Positions 13,405-19,359 of a stretch of 26,392 bases of DNA are shown here, in pieces; the stretch's first letter is position 1, and every line of letters begins with the position of its first letter. Below the pieces are notes generated by a model. The model saw nothing but the letters and a program-made list of their open reading frames with translations, was not told the DNA's origin and did not search any database. Source of the DNA: Candidatus Martarchaeota archaeon. GTDB lineage: Archaea > Micrarchaeota > Micrarchaeia > Micrarchaeales > Micrarchaeaceae. The position numbers and the translations under genes are program-made. Where the stretch lies: NCBI GenBank assembly GCA_023474155.1, contig JAMCYJ010000030.1, positions 1 to 26,392 of the forward strand, in the 5' to 3' direction.

Positions 13405-14706
13405 ATGGATATAGGAGAAAGTTTGAGGAAAGCCATTGCAAAACTGTCTAATACTACAATAATAGACCTCAAAACAATAAAGGAATTCAACAAAGAGCTT
13501 CAAAAGATATTACTTAGCGGCGACGTAGACGTAAAAGTAGTATTCGACCTTACGAGCAGGATAGAGAGGGAGGCTTTGAAAAGCGACCTGCCGCCTGGCG
13601 TGAGTTCGCGGGATTATATCCTGAATATAGTATACAACGAGCTTGTGTCCCTTGTAGGAGAATCGTATGAGCCTGAAATAAAGCCGAAGCGCATTTTGCT
13701 TATAGGCTTATATGGGTCTGGGAAAACGACCACTTCTGCAAAAATAGCAAAATATTACCAAAACAAGAACCTCGGATCTGGTGTGATTTGCTGCGACGTT
13801 TCAAGGCCTGCTGCATACGAGCAGCTTGAGACCCTTTCAAAGGCAGCAGGCGTGGGATTTTACGGGGAAAAAGGGCAAAAAAACCTGAAGAAAATAGTTG
13901 CGAACGGCCTTGAAAAACTTAGGGACAAAAAAATAATAATATGCGATACGAGCGGAAGGAATGCGCTCGATGCAAATCTCATAGAAGAACTAAAGGCTGT
14001 GAATTCGTCATTCATGCCGGATGAAACAATACTCGTAATAAGCGCCGACATAGGGCATGTGGTAGAAAGGCAGGCTGCCGAATTCAACAGGGCGGTTAAG
14101 GTCACAGGGCTTATTATAACGAAGATGGATGGATCGTCAAAAGGCGGCGGCGCATTGAGCGCTGCGCACGGCATGGGTGCGAAAGTGATGTTCATAGGAA
14201 CCGGCGAAAAACTGAATAACATAGAGCCGTTTGACTCAAAGAAGTACGTCGGCGGGCTTTTGGGCATACCAAACATAAGCGCGCTGCTTGAAAACATCCA
14301 GAATGCGATAAAGGAGGCCAACATAGATATTACTGAAATTGAGGCTGAAAAGCTGAATTTTGAGACATTCTACACCCAGCTTAAGGCGATGAATAAGATG
14401 GGGCCTCTGAAAAGCGTTTTCGGAATGATGGGCGCGGCAGACATGCCGAAAGACATTGTTGAAAAAGGGGAGGAAAAGCTGAAGAAGTACAGCATCATAA
14501 TATCCTCGATGACTAAACAGGAGAGGGTAAACGACAAGCTTGTGCATAACCCAAGCAGGATAGCAAGGATTGCGAGGGGAAGCGGGACCACTGAAAAAGA
14601 TGTAAGGGAACTGCTTGCGGACTTCAACAAGATGAAAAAGATGATGAACATGTTCAAGAACGACAGATCGATAAAAAAGAGATTCGCATCGTTCATGCCT
14701 CATTGA
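13405..14706 (+). CDS. srp54: Signal recognition particle GTPase SRP54
   Basis: Binds signal sequences and SRP RNA and delivers ribosomes to the FtsY receptor at the membrane. 433 residues: N domain (about 1-90), G domain with G1 GLYGSGKTTTSAK (about 100-112), CDVSRPAAYEQL, G3 DTSGRN (usually DTAGR), G4 TKMDGSSKGGGALSA and GTGEKLNNIEPF. The helical, methionine-rich M domain runs from about 310 to the end (MNKMGPLKSVFGMMGAAD, NPSRIARIARGSG, KMKKMMNMF). The RIARGSG block is the SRP RNA-binding helix-turn-helix. The length is slightly short but complete. It follows tRNA-Val(GAC) closely. The SRP RNA was not found in this window. Confidence 0.96.
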   Translation: MDIGESLRKAIAKLSNTTIIDLKTIKEFNKELQKILLSGDVDVKVVFDLTSRIEREALKSDLPPGVSSRDYILNIVYNELVSLVGESYEPEIKPKRILLIGLYGSGKTTTSAKIAKYYQNKNLGSGVICCDVSRPAAYEQLETLSKAAGVGFYGEKGQKNLKKIVANGLEKLRDKKIIICDTSGRNALDANLIEELKAVNSSFMPDETILVISADIGHVVERQAAEFNRAVKVTGLIITKMDGSSKGGGALSAAHGMGAKVMFIGTGEKLNNIEPFDSKKYVGGLLGIPNISALLENIQNAIKEANIDITEIEAEKLNFETFYTQLKAMNKMGPLKSVFGMMGAADMPKDIVEKGEEKLKKYSIIISSMTKQERVNDKLVHNPSRIARIARGSGTTEKDVRELLADFNKMKKMMNMFKNDRSIKKRFASFMPH

Positions 14707-14746
14707 AATAGTATGTGCAAAATCGCAGGATAAACGCGGCGAAAAA

Positions 14747-15715
14747 ATGAAGGGAAAAAAAGCATATAAAAACAAAATAAAATACTTCACGAAACTGTGC
14801 AAGGTAGAACTTCTGCACAAAAAAATATACAAGGAACTGTCAAAAAGCGAGCGCAAAAGGCATGTAAAGGACCTGCTTGTAAACCTGTCGAACCAGGAAG
14901 AGGAACACGCAAGGCTATACCAGATACTGCTGCACGGGAAAAAAGTAAAAATCAGCAGTTTTGAGATGAGGACAAAGGTATTTCTGCTGAAAGTCCTTGA
15001 ACGCATCTTCGGCCTGACAATATTCATAAAACTGCTGGAGTACAATGAAAACTTCCTCCATGCAAAGCTTGACGAAGCTATACTATTTATGAAGCAGAAC
15101 ATGATAGAAAGCAAGGTAGAGATAGCAATATTAAAAACAATAGGCAGGGACGAGAGAATAAACGAGGCGCCGCTGCTCAACAAGCTGGTTGCGCACAACA
15201 AAACCCTTGCACATATAAAAGACATAGGCCTGTCATTGAACGATGGCCTTGTCGAAGTCGTCGCAACGACGGTCGGAATCGCCACTGCCTTGCAACAGCC
15301 CATTCTCGTCGCCGTCGCCGGGCTCATTGTCGCAATCTCAGGGGCGCTGTCGATGGCTGGGGGCACATATATCTCGACGGACTACGAAACCTCTGTCTCA
15401 TCAAGCATATTCAAGAACAAGAAAAAGGCGAATTCGCCGCTGCTCTCTGCATTTTACTCGGGGGTGTTCTACGTTGTCGGCGCGATATTCCCTCTTTTAC
15501 CATTCATTATAGGGCTGCATATAATCATTGCGATAATGCTTTCTATATTCTTGACGATACTGCTGCTGATACTGATTTCAATACTTATTTCTATCATAAC
15601 GAGCACAAGCATAATGAAGAGGATTGTCAGGACGTTAATCATATCGCTCAGCGCCGTCGCAATATCAATAATGCTCGGGTTCTATGCAAGAAAATACCTT
15701 CATGTGAGCCTGTAG
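14747..15715 (+). CDS. VIT1/CCC1-type iron transporter with N-terminal ferritin-like domain
   Basis: 322 residues. The N-terminal about 150 residues form a rubrerythrin/ferritin-like four-helix region with acidic metal-ligand candidates (KVELLHKKIY, NQEEEHARLYQILL, LEYNENFLHAKLDEAI). The C-terminal half is a VIT1-family membrane domain: LSLNDGLVEVVATTVGIATA, then SGALSMAGGTYISTDYE, then three more hydrophobic helices. VIT1 proteins export cytosolic Fe/Mn; fused ferritin-like domains are known in prokaryotic members and probably collect Fe2+ for transport. It follows SRP54 after 40 nt on the same strand. The assignment rests on the conserved first helix and the S-M-x-x-G-x-Y motif. Confidence 0.88.
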   Translation: MKGKKAYKNKIKYFTKLCKVELLHKKIYKELSKSERKRHVKDLLVNLSNQEEEHARLYQILLHGKKVKISSFEMRTKVFLLKVLERIFGLTIFIKLLEYNENFLHAKLDEAILFMKQNMIESKVEIAILKTIGRDERINEAPLLNKLVAHNKTLAHIKDIGLSLNDGLVEVVATTVGIATALQQPILVAVAGLIVAISGALSMAGGTYISTDYETSVSSSIFKNKKKANSPLLSAFYSGVFYVVGAIFPLLPFIIGLHIIIAIMLSIFLTILLLILISILISIITSTSIMKRIVRTLIISLSAVAISIMLGFYARKYLHVSL

Positions 15716-15838
15716 ATCGCGCATTCGTCGCTTCGAAAACAGATTGTAATTCATTACAAAAAATAAACAGCATTATATTTAAATCTGATTTTTTAAATAT
15801 ATTGGGCGGACAAGAAAGAAGCCGGAATGAATTAATAA

Positions 15839-15873
15839 CAATATTTATAAATATATTTTTAGCATATTTAAAT
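15839..15873 (+). promoter_or_regulatory. TATA-like boxes upstream of the PRC-barrel gene
   Basis: ATATTTATAAATATA (15841-15855) and TATTTAAAT (15865-15873) precede the ATG at 15890. The first would place transcription start about 16 nt before the ATG. Confidence 0.4.
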
Positions 15874-15889
15874 AGAACAAGGCGGTACT

Positions 15890-16144
15890 ATGGTTAAGTT
15901 TATTATTGCAAAACAACTAGTTGGAAAAAAAGTAATAACGAATGATGGATTTGATCTTGGAAGATTAATAGATGCTGAGATAAGCGAGGTCACAGGTAAG
16001 ATGAATCATATTTTAGTCGAACCTACATTAGACGGGGGATTGGCGAACAAGCTCAAAATTGATGGCGGCCAGATAAAGATCCCATATAATGCAGTCTTGG
16101 CTGTAAACGATTATGTGATAGTAGACAGAAAGAACATTGAATAG
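15890..16144 (+). CDS. PRC-barrel domain protein
   Basis: An 84-residue single-domain protein with the PRC-barrel pattern: KQLVGKKVITNDGFDLGRLI (conserved G-K-x-V-x-x-x-x-G-x-x-L-G), then the beta-rich ILVEPTL, IKIPYNAVLAVNDYVIVD. Archaeal stand-alone PRC-barrel proteins include CdpB-type partners of SepF in cell division, while others are ribosome- or RNA-linked. Which applies here cannot be told. It has its own promoter and lies about 100 nt before RNase HII on the same strand. Confidence 0.82.
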   Translation: MVKFIIAKQLVGKKVITNDGFDLGRLIDAEISEVTGKMNHILVEPTLDGGLANKLKIDGGQIKIPYNAVLAVNDYVIVDRKNIE

Positions 16145-16226
16145 ATTCTGTAATCCACTTGATAATATAATGCACTGGCCTATTCAGTTATTTCACGGCA
16201 TCAACTGACCTAGGCTGTGCATTATT

Positions 16227-16232
16227 GGTGAT
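16227..16232 (+). promoter_or_regulatory. Shine-Dalgarno-like GGTGAT before RNase HII
   Basis: GGTGAT matches the core of the sequence complementary to the archaeal 16S rRNA 3' end. Nine nt downstream, in frame with RNase HII, is ATT (16242), which would start the protein as M-C-G-G-D-E-A-G-R-G. This supports a non-AUG start there. Confidence 0.45.
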
Positions 16233-16241
16233 TTTATATTT

Positions 16242-16934
16242 ATTTGTGGGGGCGACGAGGCTGGCAGGGGTGCATTGATAGGACCGTTGGTAATAGCAGT
16301 AGTAAGCATCAGAAAGAACATGGAACACAAACTGGCTGAAATAGGCGTTACTGATTCTAAGCTTATTTCAAGGAAAAAAAGGGAATTTCTGTTTCCTCTT
16401 ATAGAGGAGATGTGCAATGAAATAAAGATTTCAAAAATCTCTCCCGATGAAATAAACAAGGCATTTCAGAATAAAATCTCACTGAACAGACTAGAGGCCA
16501 TGCATTTCAGCGCGCTGTTCGATGAAATGAAGACCGACGCATCAGCAGTATACCTTGATTCGCCAGAAGTCGTAGAGCAGAAGTTCGGGCTTTTGTTCCA
16601 AGCCCTTTCAAAGAAGCCAGTCTATGTAAAGAATACAAAATTCAAAAAGGAAAAAGGCGTGGGTTATACTAAAATAATTTCAGAGCACAAGGCAGACATC
16701 AAATACCCTGTCGTGTCGGCGGCAAGCATAATCGCCAAAGTCGTAAGGGACAACGAAATAAAGTCTATCGAAAAAAAACTCCGCATCAAGCTCGGATCAG
16801 GATACCCCAGCGACATGGTTACTATCTCGGCAGTCAGAAAAAACCTGAAGAACCCGAAAATGCAGGAATTCATAAGAATGCACTGGAAAACGCTTGAGAA
16901 TATAAAACAAACAAGCCTTTTTCCGAAAAAGTGA
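16242..16934 (+). CDS. rnhB: Ribonuclease HII with probable non-AUG start
   Basis: Cuts RNA in RNA-DNA hybrids and removes single ribonucleotides from DNA. The catalytic residues are visible: GGDEAGRGALIGPLV (first Asp-Glu), VYLDSPEV (Asp), and ADIKYPVVSAASIIAKVVRD (final Asp), then GSGYPSD, typical of the family. No in-frame ATG, GTG or TTG lies between the upstream stop (16206) and the DEAGRG motif. The first usual start is TTG at 16275, which would delete the catalytic D-E. I place the start at ATT 16242 because of the GGTGAT site and because family members begin 2-5 residues before G-x-D-E-A-G-R-G. ATA at 16236 or CTG at 16215 are alternatives, as is a sequencing error. Length about 230 residues is normal. 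Confidence 0.85.
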   Translation: MCGGDEAGRGALIGPLVIAVVSIRKNMEHKLAEIGVTDSKLISRKKREFLFPLIEEMCNEIKISKISPDEINKAFQNKISLNRLEAMHFSALFDEMKTDASAVYLDSPEVVEQKFGLLFQALSKKPVYVKNTKFKKEKGVGYTKIISEHKADIKYPVVSAASIIAKVVRDNEIKSIEKKLRIKLGSGYPSDMVTISAVRKNLKNPKMQEFIRMHWKTLENIKQTSLFPKK

Positions 16935-16936
16935 AA

Positions 16937-16985
16937 ATTTGCTGCTTTTTCTGGCGGTCCGGCAATTCTGCGCAACGCAGCAAAT
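16937..16985 (+). terminator. Long hairpin after RNase HII
   Basis: ATTTGCTGC (16937-16945) pairs with GCAGCAAAT (16977-16985). A T-run (16946-16950) lies just inside the stem. It sits between the RNase HII stop and tRNA-Arg. A terminator is the simplest reading. Confidence 0.35.
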
Positions 16986-17027
16986 ATGCAATATGAATTT
17001 ATTACATGCTGCCCATTATTTAAATAA

Positions 17028-17140
17028 GGATCTGTAGCGCAACTCGGATAGCGCATTTGGCTTCGAACCAAAGGGCTGCGGGTTCAAAATAAACCTTTGG
17101 AAAAATCAGATCAAAGGTTGTGAAAATCCCGCCAGATCCG
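17028..17140 (+). tRNA. tRNA-Arg(TCG) with a T-loop intron
   Basis: Acceptor GGATCTG (17028-17034) pairs with CAGATCC (17133-17139); discriminator G at 17140. D-stem GCGC/GCGC. Anticodon stem TTTGG/CCAAA around loop CTTCGAA gives anticodon TCG (Arg, CGA). T-stem GCGGG (17078-17082) pairs with CCCGC (17128-17132). The T-loop is 45 nt; removing 38 nt leaves TTCAAAT and a standard 74-nt body. CCA not encoded. Confidence 0.92.
17089..17126 (+). other. 38-nt tRNA intron at position 59/60 of tRNA-Arg
   Basis: A 4-bp helix TTCA (17083-17086) / TGAA (17121-17124) is flanked by AAA (17087-17089) and AAT (17125-17127). Beyond it lies an 8-bp hairpin AACCTTTG/CAAAGGTT (17092-17099 with 17112-17119). 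Cutting after the second base of each 3-nt bulge leaves a 7-nt loop. Because of A-runs the borders can shift by 1-2 nt with the same product. The inner side is slightly relaxed (extra A91, or a T90-G120 wobble). Confidence 0.82.
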
Positions 17141-17387
17141 CACTTTTTCAAAGTTGGCGCAGCAGGCCAAAAGCGTGCAAATCTAATGCGCGTCTAATGC
17201 TCATCTATAATCACAGACGTAAATAATGCCTAATGCAATATTGCAATATTAGGATGCTTGGATTATATTCCTACCCTATTTCAAACGGCTTTGTTTATTT
17301 AGCCAGAGATTTTATCAACGAATTTTGACTTTTTCAACAAAGCCTTTTCAAACACAAGTTTTTTATAGGATATTGTTGTTAAAATAA
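17141..17387. other. Non-coding stretch between tRNA-Arg and the AAA ATPase
   Basis: No convincing gene. It contains repeated TCTAATGC-like octamers (around 17180-17200 and again near 17228), an A/T palindrome TGCAATATTGCA near 17234-17245, and a 9-bp inverted repeat GGCTTTGTT (17287-17295) / AACAAAGCC (17336-17344) with a 40-nt loop. A TATA-like box (17359-17370) lies at its right end. It could hold a small RNA, but nothing identifies one. Confidence 0.4.
17359..17370 (+). promoter_or_regulatory. TATA-like box upstream of the AAA ATPase
   Basis: TTTTTTATAGGA predicts a transcript start near 17390. This is more than 110 nt before the first ATG of the ATPase (17505) but only about 15 nt before coding-like codons in the same frame. 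Confidence 0.4.
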
Positions 17388-17504
17388 TGGTATGAGGGTG
17401 AGATTATTTATACCAAAAACAAAAACAATGGGGAAACTTATCTTGATTCTGTAAACGTAGGATTCGGAAGCCATGAAAAGTACAGTGAAATAAAAAAAGA
17501 CATT

Positions 17505-19094
17505 ATGGGATTGGACAAGCAGATACATAAAATAGAATTTATCCTTGACTGCAAAACAACGCCTGCGAGATTTATTGAAAAGAACTATCTCCCGAATGGG
17601 ATAATAATCCATGGCGCGCACGGGACAGGAAAAACAAGCATCGCGAATGCGATTCTTAAAAAATACGGGTCAGGGACTGTTATTAAAGTAAGTCCCCTGA
17701 ACCTGATAAAGGATGTTATAGACGACGCGAAAAACAGTATCATTATAATCGATGATTTTGATAAGCTCAAGGCCATGACATTGCTGCAGGCTGATACGGA
17801 AAGCGACAAGCAGAGCAAAAGCAGGTATATTATTGCAACGCTCATTGAAAAACTTCTGGAGAAAGAGAAAAACAATATCGTAGTGGCGATCACAACAGAT
17901 AAAAACAGCATAGATCCTTCGCTCAAAAGACTCGGCATGTTCGAGGAGGAGATAGAGATTCCATTGCCTTCAAAGGACGTAAAAAAAGAACTGCTCGCCG
18001 CGCATGTAAAAAAGCTCAATCTTTCAAAGGAAGTGGATTTTGAGGAATTGGCGAATGCAATGCCGGGCTACAGCTGCGAAGACGTAATACTTGCAGTCAA
18101 AAAAGCAGTAGGAAATGCTGTCAAACGGCAGAGCGGAGGCGAGAAAAACATGTTTGAAATGGCAAACGACAGGATAATCGTCAGGGACGAGGATTTTAAG
18201 CAGGCTCTGAAAATGATAAAGCCCATGGGCATGAGAAACAGCGTTAAGAAAATACCCGATGTAAAATGGGAGGACATCGGAGGCCTTGAGAATATTGTGC
18301 AGGAAATCAAAAAAGACATACTGCGTCTAAGGCATCCTGAAATCCTCAAAAAACGCAATCTAAGACCTGTAAGAGGGATACTTCTTTCAGGCCCGCCCGG
18401 AACCGGAAAAACACTTCTGGCAAAGGCAATCGCAAATGAGGCGGGGTTCAATTTCGTGTCATTCAACGCGCCCGACGTCTTCAACAAGTATCTCGGGAAA
18501 AGCGACGAAAATGTCAGAAACATGTTTTCTACAGCCGCGCAAAGCTCGCCCGCGGTTTTGTTCATAGACGAATTCGATGCAATTTCAGGCACAAGAAAAG
18601 ATGAAAGGAGCAGCGATGCCTACAACACAGTAGTCAATACTCTGCTGTCCCAGATGGATGGAATAGAGGAACTTGACAATGTCATTGTCATCGCCGCTAC
18701 AAACAGGCTTGACGCGATAGACCCTGCCGTAAGAAGGTCTGGCAGATTTGACAAGAACTTCGAAGTGGATCTGCCTGGCGAGAATGTGCGCGCCAAGATA
18801 TTCAGGATATTTTTCAACAAGCACAAGCTGCCTATTGACGATGCATTGATCGGCGAGCTTTGCGGAAAAACGGAAAAGTTTTCAGGCGCGGATATTGAAA
18901 ATGCGTGCAGGCGGATCGCTGAGGAACTTGCGGACAATGAAATTAACGACGCAGAGGGTCTGCAAAAACAGGAAAACCTTGAAATAAGCCTTAATGAAAA
19001 ATTTGACAGGGTAATAAAAAACATAATCGGCAGCGACAAGAAAAAAGAAAGGATCGGGTTCGTAGCCGAAAGGCTTAGAAAGGATTCGGGCTGA
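17505..19094 (+). CDS. Tandem AAA+ ATPase, Cdc48/VAT-like without N domain
   Basis: Protein-unfolding ATPase with two AAA modules in 529 residues. D1: Walker A GAHGTGKTS (37-45), Walker B IIDDFD (81-86, second acid Asp rather than Glu), then a short lid. D2: KWEDIGGLENIVQEIKKDIL, Walker A GPPGTGKTL (about 296-304), pore-loop-like FNKYLGKSD, Walker B FIDEFD (about 352), and second-region-of-homology NRLDAIDPAVRRSGRFD with both arginine fingers. Typical archaeal Cdc48 is over 700 residues with a substrate-binding N domain, absent here. D1 lacks a clear arginine finger and is probably weak or regulatory. The open frame continues upstream of the ATG to 17388 with coding-like sequence (LDSVNVGFGSHEKYSEIKKD), so the true start may be a non-AUG codon near 17403-17406. 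Confidence 0.88.
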   Translation: MGLDKQIHKIEFILDCKTTPARFIEKNYLPNGIIIHGAHGTGKTSIANAILKKYGSGTVIKVSPLNLIKDVIDDAKNSIIIIDDFDKLKAMTLLQADTESDKQSKSRYIIATLIEKLLEKEKNNIVVAITTDKNSIDPSLKRLGMFEEEIEIPLPSKDVKKELLAAHVKKLNLSKEVDFEELANAMPGYSCEDVILAVKKAVGNAVKRQSGGEKNMFEMANDRIIVRDEDFKQALKMIKPMGMRNSVKKIPDVKWEDIGGLENIVQEIKKDILRLRHPEILKKRNLRPVRGILLSGPPGTGKTLLAKAIANEAGFNFVSFNAPDVFNKYLGKSDENVRNMFSTAAQSSPAVLFIDEFDAISGTRKDERSSDAYNTVVNTLLSQMDGIEELDNVIVIAATNRLDAIDPAVRRSGRFDKNFEVDLPGENVRAKIFRIFFNKHKLPIDDALIGELCGKTEKFSGADIENACRRIAEELADNEINDAEGLQKQENLEISLNEKFDRVIKNIIGSDKKKERIGFVAERLRKDSG

Positions 19095-19109
19095 CATCTT
19101 CTCATCTAC

Positions 19110-19209
19110 CCTCTAAAAGAAAAAAGAGGATGCGCTCCCACCCTGCGGCGAGCAGGGGATTTTCCAGTCCGGTTGTTAGGCAGCCTGATAGGCGCCTTGA
19201 GCCCTGGAA
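19110..19209 (+). other. Structured intergenic segment before gyrB, possible RNA
   Basis: Several hairpins cluster in the 265-nt gap between the ATPase and gyrB. CCTCT/AGAGG is at 19110-19129. CCCTGC-GGCGA-GCAGGG is at 19141-19157. TTCCAG (19162-19167) pairs with CTGGAA (19204-19209), enclosing an AGGC-A-GCCT element and an AGGCGCCT palindrome. It could be the ATPase terminator region or a small structured RNA. It does not match RNase P or SRP RNA signatures I know. Confidence 0.3.
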
Positions 19210-19259
19210 GCAGTTGCAATTTCAATTTCCGCGCAGGTTTGAAAGTAGAAAAAACAGGA

Positions 19260-19300
19260 ATAAATAACAATGTTTTTAAAGCTTAAAAACCATAATATTA
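19260..19300 (+). promoter_or_regulatory. AT-rich promoter-like region for gyrB
   Basis: TGTTTTTAAAGCTTAAAAACC (about 19270-19290) contains a TATA-like core about 80 nt before the gyrB ATG. It is also an imperfect palindrome around AAGCTT. Weak evidence. Confidence 0.3.
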
Positions 19301-19359
19301 CAGCGAGGTTACAAGCTTTTGTTTCAAACGAAAATTAGCGCAGCTTTCGGCCGGATTAT

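Noticed and set aside
14236..15366. A 376-codon open frame on the minus strand across SRP54 and the iron transporter
   Set aside because: It is antisense to two firmly identified genes, is rich in Ser/Phe/Cys/Leu as expected for a shadow frame, and has no recognisable domain.
16170..16208. ATG at 16170 as a start for RNase HII
   Set aside because: It is in a different frame and hits a stop (TGA) after 12 codons.
16937..16985. H/ACA-type guide RNA after RNase HII
   Set aside because: A stem is present but no ACA box is correctly spaced from a 3' end, and no K-turn-like internal motif is clear.
19105..19215. SRP RNA or RNase P RNA between the ATPase and gyrB
   Set aside because: The conserved cores I know for these RNAs (the SRP S-domain GGAAGG-like loop, the RNase P AGAUGA-like and GAAAGUC-like elements) are not visible.
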